The position numbers were made by a program, and so were the translations under genes. DNA of 24,886 bases from Peptostreptococcaceae bacterium (GTDB lineage Bacteria; Bacillota; Clostridia; Peptostreptococcales; Peptostreptococcaceae): assembly GCA_029983575.1 (NCBI GenBank), contig JASBZE010000016.1:1-24886 (forward strand), given 5' to 3'. Positions 6,325 through 13,927 of this stretch are shown here, one piece after another (position 1 is the stretch's first letter; every line of letters begins with the position of its first letter). The notes beneath the pieces were generated by a model that saw only the letters and a program-made list of their open reading frames with translations, searched no databases and was not told where the DNA came from.

Positions 6325-8187
6325 ATGAGTGTAATGAAAAGGGGTTCTAAATTTCTTTCACTGTCACTGGCAATAGCTTTTGCACTTGTTCTCGGATTAG
6401 ATGCAAACGCTGCTACACAGTGGACTAGGGTCAGCGGTCCCGACAGATACAAGACATCTGTCCAAGCTGCTAAGTATGTAGATGGAAGTGCCGTAGTTTT
6501 TGCAAACGGTACAAAGTTCCAAGACGCTCTCAGCGCAATCAATATCTGCAATTCAAAAAATGCAAAGCTAGTGTTAGTTAAGGGAAACGAAAATCTATCA
6601 GACTACATCACTTCAAATCAATTTAAGGAAGTATATATAGTCGGTGGGGTTAGCTCTGTTTCTCAGGCTCTTGAGGACAGTGTCAAGCTAGATGGCGTAG
6701 ATGTAATCAGACTAGCAGGCTCAAACAGATACGATACCAACCTAAAAACTCTTGAGGAATCTGGATACAAAGAAGTCGGAGTTGCAAGCGGGGAAATATT
6801 CGCAGATGCCCTAAGTTCTTCAAGATTTCTTAAGGAGAAAAATGCCGGTCTACTTCTAGCAGGCAAAAATGGTACTGCAAAGACAGACGGTTACGATGTT
6901 AAGTACGCTTTTGGAGGTAAGAGCAGCGTAAACGTAAGTGCAGATACAGTTTTTGCGGGCAAGGATAGATTCGACACTTCTCTAAAAATTGCTGAAGCGA
7001 GTGAATCATCTAATATTGTATTTGTGAATGGATATGAATTTGCCGACGCTCTTAGTGCAGTAAATATAGCAAATTCTAAATCAGCTGACGTCGTTTTAAT
7101 TTCACCTAAAAATCTAGACAGAAATCATAATTTAAGTTTAAAGGCTGAGGAGATCTTCGTTGTTGGTGGCGTTGATTCTGTACCACAGGCGACTGTTGAC
7201 AATGCTGTTAAGGGAGTTACTACAAGCGACAATACTTCTACAGATGTCGTTACTCCAATAGACAATACAGACTCTGTCGTTAGAGCATATAAAGACTTTA
7301 GCGTTGTTAAAAAGGCAAACAAATACTACCTAAAAAACAACTCTTCAGGAGAAATAATATTAAAAGATGCTTCAAATAAGGGGGCTGTAAAGGAAGGATA
7401 TACTAAATTCGTTATCAATCAAGACGGTTCTATAAAGCTCGGTTGGTTTAAAGACGGAGGTAAGTACTACTACGGTACTGCTCAAAATGGACTTGCTAGA
7501 GGATTTTTCAGGGAAAAAGGGAAGATATATTACCTAGATCCGGATGAATACTATATGTATGCCGGTGGAGCTAGATCAACTGGCGAAGGTTGCTATTGGT
7601 TCGAATATAACGGAAGCATATTTAACGGATACAAACCAGCTGGTTATGACAGACACAAGGTTTGGTGGTATATGCCTTCTGAGGCTGAGATGACTAACAG
7701 ATGGCTTTACTCAGGCGATCTAAAGGCTAAGTTCAAAGGTCAAGACGTAGCAAACTACGCGGCTGCTAGACAAGGTCTTCCATTTAAGTGGTTCGGTTAT
7801 GATCTAAACAACAAGAGCGGTGTTTACTGCTGTGGAACTACTTACTCTGCATTTAAAGAAAATGGAATCAGGATTCCTGGTCCTCAAGACGTAAACATTC
7901 GTGAAGAAGGCGGATACAGACTTGTAAGAGCTCAGTATCAAATGGCACCAAAATTTGGCGGCAGATATATTAAAAAAGACTGGAATAAATACGAACCAGC
8001 GGATATATTATTTACAAATAAGAAAAAGGATGGATTTAACCACGTAGGTCTATATATGGGTAAAAACGGTGGTAGGCCAATGGTTGTTCATGCGACTCTA
8101 AAGGGTGGACTAAATGTTGAGCCACATGCTGTAATGTATGAAAGACCTTACTACGATCGTGATTACGCAGTTAGATATGCTAGATAA
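6325..8187 (+). CDS. Secreted CWB2 cell-wall protein with NlpC/P60-like domain
   Basis: A 620-residue exported protein. A signal peptide (1-29, basic start then LSLSLAIAFALVLGL, AxA cleavage at ANA) leads into three CWB2 repeats (about 33-120, 128-205, 210-295) marked by VSGPDRYKTS, LAGSNRYDTN and AGKDRFDTS. CWB2 modules anchor proteins non-covalently to anionic wall polymers in clostridia. A Thr/Asp-rich linker (296-316) precedes aromatic and Gly-rich segments (about 360-440; GWFKDGGKYYY, GFFREKGKIYYL) that resemble choline-binding-type wall repeats. The C-terminal region (about 475-620) looks like NlpC/P60: Cys502-Cys503-Gly as the nucleophile site, His573 in NHVGLYMG and His589. I infer a peptidoglycan peptide hydrolase. 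The first ATG is favoured; another lies 9 bases on. Confidence 0.85.
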   Translation: MSVMKRGSKFLSLSLAIAFALVLGLDANAATQWTRVSGPDRYKTSVQAAKYVDGSAVVFANGTKFQDALSAINICNSKNAKLVLVKGNENLSDYITSNQFKEVYIVGGVSSVSQALEDSVKLDGVDVIRLAGSNRYDTNLKTLEESGYKEVGVASGEIFADALSSSRFLKEKNAGLLLAGKNGTAKTDGYDVKYAFGGKSSVNVSADTVFAGKDRFDTSLKIAEASESSNIVFVNGYEFADALSAVNIANSKSADVVLISPKNLDRNHNLSLKAEEIFVVGGVDSVPQATVDNAVKGVTTSDNTSTDVVTPIDNTDSVVRAYKDFSVVKKANKYYLKNNSSGEIILKDASNKGAVKEGYTKFVINQDGSIKLGWFKDGGKYYYGTAQNGLARGFFREKGKIYYLDPDEYYMYAGGARSTGEGCYWFEYNGSIFNGYKPAGYDRHKVWWYMPSEAEMTNRWLYSGDLKAKFKGQDVANYAAARQGLPFKWFGYDLNNKSGVYCCGTTYSAFKENGIRIPGPQDVNIREEGGYRLVRAQYQMAPKFGGRYIKKDWNKYEPADILFTNKKKDGFNHVGLYMGKNGGRPMVVHATLKGGLNVEPHAVMYERPYYDRDYAVRYAR

Positions 8188-8203
8188 TAATTTGATACTA
8201 TAG

Positions 8204-8243
8204 ATTGATAATAACCAAATTAAATTGATAATAACCAAAAAAA
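8204..8243. repeat. 20-bp tandem repeat, two units
   Basis: ATTGATAATAACCAAA begins at 8204 and again at 8224; the 20-base units are identical over their first 16 positions. The second unit runs into the A-tract of the bidirectional terminator. Confidence 0.8.
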
Positions 8244-8263
8244 GTGCCCAAGGGCACTTTTTT
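8237..8263. terminator. Bidirectional terminator
   Basis: A-run, GTGCCC, AA, GGGCAC, T-run: a 12-bp palindromic stem (8238-8249 and 8252-8263) with U-tracts on both strands. It ends the rightward cell-wall hydrolase transcript and, read leftward, lies 12 bases past the rplQ stop to end the ribosomal superoperon. Confidence 0.92.
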
Positions 8264-8274
8264 GTTATCAAGTA

Positions 8275-8616
8275 TTATACTAGTTCAAGGTATACCATCT
8301 CAGCGGCGTCCCCTCTTCTAGGTCCAATCTTAATTATTCTTGTATATCCGCCGTTTCTCTCAGCGTATTTTGGAGCTATGTTTGTGAATAAGTCATTCAC
8401 AACAGCTTCGTCTAATATATATGAATGAGCTTGTCTTCTGGCATGAAGATCTCCTCTCTTACCAAGTGTGATCATCTTTTCAGCCATTCTCTTTGTTTCT
8501 TTTGCTCTAGTCACAGTAGTTTCAATTCTTCCTTCTCTTAGCAAACTAGTAACTAAGTTTCTAAGCATTAGGTTTCTATGAGCAGTAACACGTCCTAATT
8601 TACGGTACTTAGCCAT
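8275..8616 (-). CDS. rplQ: Large ribosomal subunit protein L17
   Basis: A 113-residue L17, the usual length, recognised by the N-terminus MAKYRKLGRVTAHRNLMLRNLVTSLL and the C-terminal YTRIIKIGPRRGDAAEMVYLELV. It binds 23S rRNA near the exit side of the large subunit. This is the last gene of the superoperon, 30 bases after rpoA, as in most Firmicutes. The ATG follows AAGGAGGGG at 5-base spacing. Confidence 0.98.
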   Translation of the reverse strand: MAKYRKLGRVTAHRNLMLRNLVTSLLREGRIETTVTRAKETKRMAEKMITLGKRGDLHARRQAHSYILDEAVVNDLFTNIAPKYAERNGGYTRIIKIGPRRGDAAEMVYLELV

Positions 8617-8646
8617 ATCTTCCCCTCCTTCACAAGTTATTTAAGT

Positions 8647-9600
8647 TTATTCTTCATTAGGTTTAAGTCCTAGTCCTAGCTCATGAAGTTTAGCTATTAC
8701 CTCTTCAAGAGACTTCTTACCTAGGTTTCTTACCTTCATCATATCGTCCTCTGACTTATTAGAAAGTTCTTCGACAGTATTGATGCCAGCTCTCTTTAGA
8801 CAGTTGTATGATCTAACAGAAAGATCTAGCTCTTCAATAGTCATCTCAAGTACTTTTTCTTTTTGATCTTCTTCTTTTTCGACCATGATCTCAACTCTGC
8901 TCACAGCCTCAGACAGATCTATAAATAGATTTAGGTGTTCAACTAATACCTTAGCTGCCAAAGATACGCCGTCTTGTGGATTTACGCTTCCGTTAGTCCA
9001 CACTTCAAGTATGAGCTTATCGTAGTCAGATCTTTGTCCAACTCTTGTATTGTCTACTTTATAGCTCACCTTTTCTATTGGTGTATATATGGAGTCAACT
9101 GGCAAAACGCCTATGTAGTCTACATTTGATTTATTTTCTTCTGCAGGTACATATCCCCTACCTCTATTTACGTATATTTCCATTTTTAATGTAGCGCCTT
9201 CTTCAACAGTAGCGATATGAAGATCCTTACTCACTATTGTAACTTCAGGAGGACAGATAATATCTGCTCCCTTAACCTCACAAGGACCTACTGCATCTAT
9301 CTTTAGAATTCTGTTTGATTCGTCATCGCTATCGATTATAGCAGCTAAATCCTTTAACGCAAGTATCATTTCCGTTACATCTTCCTTAACTCCTGGAACT
9401 GTGGAGAATTCATGTAGAACTCCATCGATCTTGACAGCATTTACTGCTGCACCAGGTAGAGAAGAAAGAAGGATTCTCCTAAGTGCATTACCTATTGTAA
9501 GCCCAAATCCTCTCTCTAACGGTTCTACTACGAATTTACCGTACTTAAAGTCTTCGCTTATTTCTAATATCTCAACTGCAGGCTTTTCTATTTCTATCAT
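8647..9600 (-). CDS. rpoA: RNA polymerase alpha subunit
   Basis: A 317-residue alpha subunit, which dimerises to nucleate core RNA polymerase assembly. The N-terminal domain (about 1-230) includes FGLTIGNALRRILLSSLPGAAV at about 29-50. After an acidic linker with EKEEDQKEK comes the C-terminal DNA- and activator-binding domain (about 245-315; ELDLSVRSYNCLKRAGINTVEEL and KVRNLGKKSLEEV). An in-frame start at 9633 would add 11 residues, but AAGGAGG sits 8 bases before the ATG at 9600 and the resulting MIEIEKP start matches the family. rpsK lies directly upstream; rpsD, often found in this gap in Clostridia, is absent. Confidence 0.98.
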   Translation of the reverse strand: MIEIEKPAVEILEISEDFKYGKFVVEPLERGFGLTIGNALRRILLSSLPGAAVNAVKIDGVLHEFSTVPGVKEDVTEMILALKDLAAIIDSDDESNRILKIDAVGPCEVKGADIICPPEVTIVSKDLHIATVEEGATLKMEIYVNRGRGYVPAEENKSNVDYIGVLPVDSIYTPIEKVSYKVDNTRVGQRSDYDKLILEVWTNGSVNPQDGVSLAAKVLVEHLNLFIDLSEAVSRVEIMVEKEEDQKEKVLEMTIEELDLSVRSYNCLKRAGINTVEELSNKSEDDMMKVRNLGKKSLEEVIAKLHELGLGLKPNEE

Positions 9601-9647
9601 GGATAAACCCTCCTTAATACTCAATATATTCACTGAGGGTGAATAAA

Positions 9648-10046
9648 TTATACTCTTCTTCTCTTAGGTGGTCTACAACCGTTGTGTGGTATTGGAGTTA
9701 CGTCTTTTATCATTGTAACTTCTAGTCCAGTAGCTTGAAGTGCTCTTATTGCAGCCTCTCTTCCTGAACCTGGCCCCTTAACAAAAACTTCTACAGTTTT
9801 TAGACCGTGCTCCATAGCTGCCTTAGCAGCAGTTTCTGCAGCCATTTGTGATGCAAATGGAGTAGCCTTTCTTGAACCTTTAAATCCAAGTCCACCTGAA
9901 CTAGCCCATGATATTGCATTACCGTGAACGTCAGTCAAAGTAACTATTGTATTGTTGAAAGTAGACTGAATATGTGCATGTCCACGTTCTATATTTTTAC
10001 GCTCTCTTCTTCTTACACGCGTAACTTTCTTCTTTTGTTTAGCCAT
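9648..10046 (-). CDS. rpsK: Small ribosomal subunit protein S11
   Basis: A 132-residue S11, which sits on the 30S platform near the mRNA exit with S7 and S18. It has a basic N-terminal tail (KQKKKVTRVRRRERKN), the conserved GHAHIQSTFNNTIVTLTD start and the C-terminal DVTPIPHNGCRPPKRRRV. Length is normal. Read leftward, it lies 22 bases after rpsM and 47 bases before the rpoA start. Confidence 0.98.
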   Translation of the reverse strand: MAKQKKKVTRVRRRERKNIERGHAHIQSTFNNTIVTLTDVHGNAISWASSGGLGFKGSRKATPFASQMAAETAAKAAMEHGLKTVEVFVKGPGSGREAAIRALQATGLEVTMIKDVTPIPHNGCRPPKRRRV

Positions 10047-10068
10047 TAATATGTCCCTCCTTTACCTA

Positions 10069-10440
10069 TTATTTTTTCTTCTTACGAGAAACTGTCTTTC
10101 TAGGACCTTTTCTTGTTCTTGCATTAGTCTTAGTCTTTTGACCTCTTAAAGGTAATCCTTTAGCGTGTCTAATTCCTCTGTAGCATTTTATATCTCTAAG
10201 TCTCTTGATGTTAAGAGCAACCTCTCTTCTTAAGTCACCCTCAACCATAAAGTCTTCGTCAATTATCTTTCTAAGATTATTAACCTGCTCTTCAGTTAGA
10301 TCTTTGATTCTTACATCAGGATCTATACCAGCTTTGGCTAATATTTCGTTAGATGTAGCTCTACCTATACCGTAGATATATGTTAAGCCGATTTCAGCTC
10401 TTTTTTCTCTAGGTAAATCTACCCCAGCTATTCTTGCCAT
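10069..10440 (-). CDS. rpsM: Small ribosomal subunit protein S13
   Basis: A 123-residue S13 of the 30S head, which contacts the P-site tRNA and forms inter-subunit bridges. The N-terminus MARIAGVDLPREKR, the helix-two-turn-helix region at 15-60 and the strongly basic C-terminal tail (TKTNARTRKGPRKTVSRKKKK) are typical. It is preceded by rpmJ and followed by rpsK, the standard alpha-operon order. Confidence 0.98.
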   Translation of the reverse strand: MARIAGVDLPREKRAEIGLTYIYGIGRATSNEILAKAGIDPDVRIKDLTEEQVNNLRKIIDEDFMVEGDLRREVALNIKRLRDIKCYRGIRHAKGLPLRGQKTKTNARTRKGPRKTVSRKKKK

Positions 10441-10474
10441 GAGTGCACCTCCGTATTATATTAAATCTTAATTA

Positions 10475-10588
10475 TTATCCTTGTCTCTGCTTATGTTTAG
10501 GATTTTCGCAGATAACCATTACTTTTCCGTTTCTCTTAATAACCTTGCACTTTTCGCACATAGGCTTAACAGATGGTCTTACTTTCAT
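10475..10588 (-). CDS. rpmJ: Large ribosomal subunit protein L36
   Basis: A 37-residue L36 read from the minus strand between infA and rpsM; it is easily missed because of its size. The protein begins MKVRPSVKPMCEKCKVIKR and ends KHKQRQG. Cys11, Cys14, Cys27 and His32 form the zinc ribbon, so this is the zinc-binding (C+) form. AAGGAGGG lies 7 bases upstream of the ATG. L36 helps organise 23S rRNA domains near the peptidyl transferase region. Confidence 0.97.
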   Translation of the reverse strand: MKVRPSVKPMCEKCKVIKRNGKVMVICENPKHKQRQG

Positions 10589-10615
10589 TATTAATCCCTC
10601 CTTAGACTCAAAAGT

Positions 10616-10834
10616 CTACTTCTTACGCCATGTTATACGTCCTCTTGTCAGGTCATATGGTGAAAGCTCGACTGTAACAGTATCTCCTTCTAAAATTCTA
10701 ATAAAGTTCATTCTAAGCTTTCCTGAAATATGACACAAGATTTCGTGACCATTTTCAAGTTTAACTTTAAACATAGCATTCGGTAAGGCTTCAGAAACCG
10801 TACCTTCTAATTCTATAACATCTTTTTTGGCCAT
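10616..10834 (-). CDS. infA: Translation initiation factor IF-1
   Basis: A 72-residue IF-1, an OB-fold protein that blocks the 30S A site during initiation together with IF-2 and IF-3. Typical stretches are MAKKDVIELEGTV, LPNAMFKVKLENGHEILCHISGKLR and RILEGDTVTVELSPYDLTRGRITWR. The nearest Shine-Dalgarno, GGAGG, is 13 bases before the ATG. That is longer than elsewhere in this operon, so translation may be weaker or coupled to the upstream KOW gene, whose stop is close by. Confidence 0.98.
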   Translation of the reverse strand: MAKKDVIELEGTVSEALPNAMFKVKLENGHEILCHISGKLRMNFIRILEGDTVTVELSPYDLTRGRITWRKK

Positions 10835-10857
10835 TAACTAAACCAAACCTCCATTCA

Positions 10858-11136
10858 CTAATCAGAGCGAACAGCATAAGAGGCTATCTTCTCCCTAAGT
10901 GATGCGTCCGTTGGTTTTTCACCTAGAGAAAGTAAATCTTTAACTTCCTTATCCACTATGTTGAGTTTTTTTACGTGCTTAACCTTTTTTAGCTTAGGTT
11001 TTGAAATCTTTCTTTCCCTGCCATTTGCAATTAGCACATCTTCACCACTAAAACCAACGATAAAGAAATATCTTCCTTCGTCTCTACCAGCTATAGACTT
11101 AACTATCTGCCCTAGACTAAGATTTTCTCTTATCAT
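10858..11136 (-). CDS. KOW-domain RNA-binding protein (L14e-like)
   Basis: A 92-residue protein of the clostridial KOW-domain family related to archaeal/eukaryotic L14e. An SH3-like barrel occupies residues 1-55: LSLGQIVKSIAGRDEGRYFFIVG, then DVLIANGRERKISKPKLKKVKHV. A short helical tail follows. In Clostridia the gene usually sits between map and infA and is thought to bind RNA or ribosomes, with no defined role. Here infA follows as expected, but map is missing upstream, leaving a 163-nt gap. The ATG follows AGAGGTG at 4-base spacing. Confidence 0.88.
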   Translation of the reverse strand: MIRENLSLGQIVKSIAGRDEGRYFFIVGFSGEDVLIANGRERKISKPKLKKVKHVKKLNIVDKEVKDLLSLGEKPTDASLREKIASYAVRSD

Positions 11137-11215
11137 ATTACACCTCTTATCCGTATATAGGTTACTCCGTACTCAGACGCCAATATCCAAATATTTCATT
11201 ACACATTAGGTTAAC

Positions 11216-11244
11216 CTACAAAAGCTTACAATGTACTTTTGTAG
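11216..11244. repeat. Hairpin in the adk-KOW gap
   Basis: CTACAAAAG (11216-11224) and CTTTTGTAG (11236-11244) are exact inverted copies. Inside them TAC/GTA can pair around AAT, with a 2-base bulge, lengthening the stem. There is no U-tract, so it is more likely an RNA processing or stability element, or a remnant of rearrangement, than a terminator. Confidence 0.6.
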
Positions 11245-11299
11245 ATTTGGTCCATAGTTCAAATATGCCGCCTATCATCGACATATCCTTTATATCGAC

Positions 11300-11950
11300 C
11301 TATTTTACGTTATCTAGAGCTGATGAAATATCTTCAAACACCTTGTCGATATCTTGATCACCATCGATATCTTTAATTATCTTCTGAGTTGAATAATAAT
11401 CTATAAGTGGTGTTGTTTGATCCAAATATACCTGTATTCTCTTAGAAACTGTTGCTTCAGTGTCGTCAGCTCTCTGCATAAGCTCACCACCACAAAGATC
11501 GCAAACTCCTTCAACCTTAGGTGGGTTAAACTCAACGTGGAAAGTTGCCCCACAATCTTTACAAATTCTTCTACCAATTATTCTATTGACTAGCTTGTCC
11601 TTGTCAACTTCGATATTGATAACAGAATCTAGCTTAATGCCCTCTCCTCTTAGAAATTCGTCAAGGTGAACTGCCTGTGTCACATTCCTTGGGAATCCAT
11701 CAAGCATAAAACCATTTTTACAATCATCCTTTGCCAACCTATCAGACACAAGTCCAACTGTTAGCTCATCTGGAACTAACTTTCCTTGGTCCATATATTC
11801 TTTTGCCTTTGTACCGAGTTCAGTTCCATCTTTGATATTTTGTCTAAATATGTCTCCTGTAGAAATGTGAGGTATCTCGTACTTTTCTACTATTCTAGCT
11901 GCCTGTGTTCCTTTACCTGCTCCTGGAGGTCCAAGTAATATTATTCTCAT
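11300..11950 (-). CDS. adk: Adenylate kinase
   Basis: A 216-residue long-form adenylate kinase (ATP + AMP = 2 ADP). It shows the P-loop GPPGAGKGT at 7-15, the AMP-binding STGDIFR at 30-36 and FMLDGFPRN at 81-89. The LID domain has four cysteines at 130, 133, 150 and 153, so it binds zinc, as in many Gram-positive enzymes. An in-frame TTG at 11965 would add five residues but overlaps the Shine-Dalgarno GGAG; the ATG at 11950, 9 bases past GGAG, gives the normal MRIILLGPPGAGKG start. It follows secY by 17 bases, the standard spc-operon position. Confidence 0.98.
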   Translation of the reverse strand: MRIILLGPPGAGKGTQAARIVEKYEIPHISTGDIFRQNIKDGTELGTKAKEYMDQGKLVPDELTVGLVSDRLAKDDCKNGFMLDGFPRNVTQAVHLDEFLRGEGIKLDSVINIEVDKDKLVNRIIGRRICKDCGATFHVEFNPPKVEGVCDLCGGELMQRADDTEATVSKRIQVYLDQTTPLIDYYSTQKIIKDIDGDQDIDKVFEDISSALDNVK

Positions 11951-11967
11951 ATTTATCATCTCCAAAT

Positions 11968-13236
11968 TTATTTTAGAAAACCTTGATAGTTTTTCATCAC
12001 TAAGTTTGACTCTAACTGCTTCTTAAGTTCTAGCGCAACACCGACAACTATAAGTAGTGAAGTACCCGCTAAGCTCATTGGCACATGTAGATAATGTGTA
12101 ATAAGCGCTGGAATCATAGCTATTATACCTAAGAATGCCGCCCCTACTAATGTAAGTTTAGATAAAATTCCACCCAAATATTCTTCTGTTGGTTTACCAG
12201 GTCTAATTCCCGGAATGAAACCACCACTGTTTCTCATATTCTTTGCGATATCTTCCGTATTAAACGAAATTGTGTTGTAGAAATATGAGAAAGCTATAAT
12301 CAACAGTATTTCTATACTTCTGTATATCCAAAAACCTTGGTCTGTAGCAGTATTGAAATACTTTTGTATAAAGGCCTGTGCGTTTGGTCCAGCCAATAGT
12401 GCTATCGTCTGTGGTAATGCTAGTATAGAACTTGCGAAGATTATCGGCATAACACCACTTTGGTTAACCTTCATAGGAATATGTGAACTATCCCCTCCGT
12501 AAAGTTTTCTACCTATTACCCTCTTAGCGTATTGCACAGGTATTTTTCTCGTACCTTCTTGAATTAACGTAACTCCTGTAACAGTCAACAAAACGACAAT
12601 CACAAGAACTACTACTACCCAAACAGCGAGTTGACCTTTAGATAGTTCTTTGGAAATATGGCTTACGTCTACTGGTATTCTAGATATGATACCTGTGAAT
12701 ATCAGTACTGAACTTCCGTTTCCAAGTCCCTTCTCCGTGATCCTGTCTGCCATCCACATAACCAACATAGAAGCCGCAACCAATGTTACGATAACTGTGA
12801 TTATAAAGAATGGACTGTCGTGTTTAAGCGCTCTTCTTACTAATCCTAAGGTAATTCCGATCGCCTGCAAAATTGCTAGGCCTAAAGCAGTATACCTAGT
12901 ATACTTACCAATTTTTTTTCTACCTTCTTCTCCTGACTTTTGGAGTTCTTTTAAGCTCTCAAATCCAACGGTTAGAAGCTGAATTATGATGGAAGCTGTA
13001 ATGTATGGTCCGATGTTTAATGCGAATATAGAGAATCTACCAAACGCTCCACCAGAGAACATATCGTATAGCGATAATAGGCTATTACCCGCTACCATCT
13101 GCTTAATTATTGCTGTATCAATACCTGGTACTGGTATAGTGGAACCAAGTCTGTATATAACAACCATCATCAAAGTGAAAAGAAGTTTCTTCCTTACATC
13201 TTTTAAACTAATTGCCTGTTTTAATTGTGACAGCAC
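11968..13236 (-). CDS. secY: Preprotein translocase channel subunit SecY
   Basis: A 422-residue polytopic membrane protein, the channel of the Sec translocon with SecE and SecG. About ten membrane helices are visible, with the plug-proximal YRLGSTIPVPGID near residues 28-40, GGAFGRFSIFALNIGPYITASI at 62-83, and cytoplasmic loops such as GTRKIPVQYAKR (about 230-241) and the C-terminal IRPGKPTEEYL. The start codon is GTG, 7 bases after AGGTG; no ATG fits. It lies between rplO and adk as in other bacteria. The CWB2 protein's signal peptide would be handled by this channel. Confidence 0.98.
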   Translation of the reverse strand: MLSQLKQAISLKDVRKKLLFTLMMVVIYRLGSTIPVPGIDTAIIKQMVAGNSLLSLYDMFSGGAFGRFSIFALNIGPYITASIIIQLLTVGFESLKELQKSGEEGRKKIGKYTRYTALGLAILQAIGITLGLVRRALKHDSPFFIITVIVTLVAASMLVMWMADRITEKGLGNGSSVLIFTGIISRIPVDVSHISKELSKGQLAVWVVVVLVIVVLLTVTGVTLIQEGTRKIPVQYAKRVIGRKLYGGDSSHIPMKVNQSGVMPIIFASSILALPQTIALLAGPNAQAFIQKYFNTATDQGFWIYRSIEILLIIAFSYFYNTISFNTEDIAKNMRNSGGFIPGIRPGKPTEEYLGGILSKLTLVGAAFLGIIAMIPALITHYLHVPMSLAGTSLLIVVGVALELKKQLESNLVMKNYQGFLK

Positions 13237-13266
13237 AATCTATCACCTACCCGTCCTCTATACTCT

Positions 13267-13710
13267 CTAAACAGTTTCAGCCTTACCGCCAGCTTTCTCA
13301 ATCATTTCCTTTGCAGATTTAGTAAACTTGGCTGCCTTTACTGTTAATGCGACATTAAGTTCACCACCGCCGATGATTTTAATACCGTCTTTTTTGATTT
13401 TTGATATAGTTTTGTTTTCTTTTAACATCTCAGCAGTTACCTCAGTACCAGCTTCGAACTTGTTTAGCGTGTCAATTTTAACTTCAGTATATTCTTTTCT
13501 GAATAGGTTGTTGAAACCTCTCTTTGGAAGTCTTCTTGAAAGCGGCATCTGTCCACCCTCAAATCCTACTCTTACTCCTCCGCCTGAACGAGACCATTGT
13601 CCCTTTTGTCCACGACCAGCAGTTTTACCTTGTCCAGTAGCTGTACCCCTACCAAGTCTTTTTCTTGCTTTTACTGCACCTTTAGCAGGCTTTAATTCAT
13701 GTAGCTTCAA
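13267..13710 (-). CDS. rplO: Large ribosomal subunit protein L15
   Basis: A 147-residue L15, a late-assembly 50S protein with a long basic N-terminal extension rich in Gly and Arg (KRLGRGTATGQGKTAGRGQKGQ). The C-terminal globular part carries IKIIGGGEL. A GTG at 13719 is in frame, but it is part of the Shine-Dalgarno AAGGAGGTG. The TTG at 13710, 8 bases beyond AGGAGG, gives the family-typical start LKLHELKPAKGA read as MKLHELKP, so I call a TTG start. Confidence 0.97.
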   Translation of the reverse strand: MKLHELKPAKGAVKARKRLGRGTATGQGKTAGRGQKGQWSRSGGGVRVGFEGGQMPLSRRLPKRGFNNLFRKEYTEVKIDTLNKFEAGTEVTAEMLKENKTISKIKKDGIKIIGGGELNVALTVKAAKFTKSAKEMIEKAGGKAETV

Positions 13711-13729
13711 GACTAGCACCTCCTTATAA

Positions 13730-13915
13730 TTAATCTTCTATTTCACTTACCTCAACAAGATGTTTAACCTTGTTAATCATCCCTCTCATCTGTGGGTTAT
13801 CTTCTTTTATTACAGAGTGTTCTCTTTTCTTAAGCCCTAGCGCTTCGATAGTCTTTCTTTGCGTTGGGTTAGTTCCGATAACACTTTTTACTAGTTTAAT
13901 TTGTAACTTTGCCAT
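13730..13915 (-). CDS. rpmD: Large ribosomal subunit protein L30
   Basis: A 61-residue L30, short as is usual in bacteria. It is recognised by LQIKLVKSVIGTNPTQRKTIEALGLKK and the ending INKVKHLVEVSEIE. It binds 23S and 5S rRNA regions of the large subunit. Located between rpsE and rplO, the canonical spc order, 12 bases from rpsE. Confidence 0.98.
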   Translation of the reverse strand: MAKLQIKLVKSVIGTNPTQRKTIEALGLKKREHSVIKEDNPQMRGMINKVKHLVEVSEIED

Positions 13916-13927
13916 AAAACGCCCTCC

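Noticed and set aside
11137..11299. Decayed map pseudogene in the adk-KOW gap
   Set aside because: Minus-strand frames show no recognisable methionine aminopeptidase motif, and 163 nt is too short to judge a remnant.
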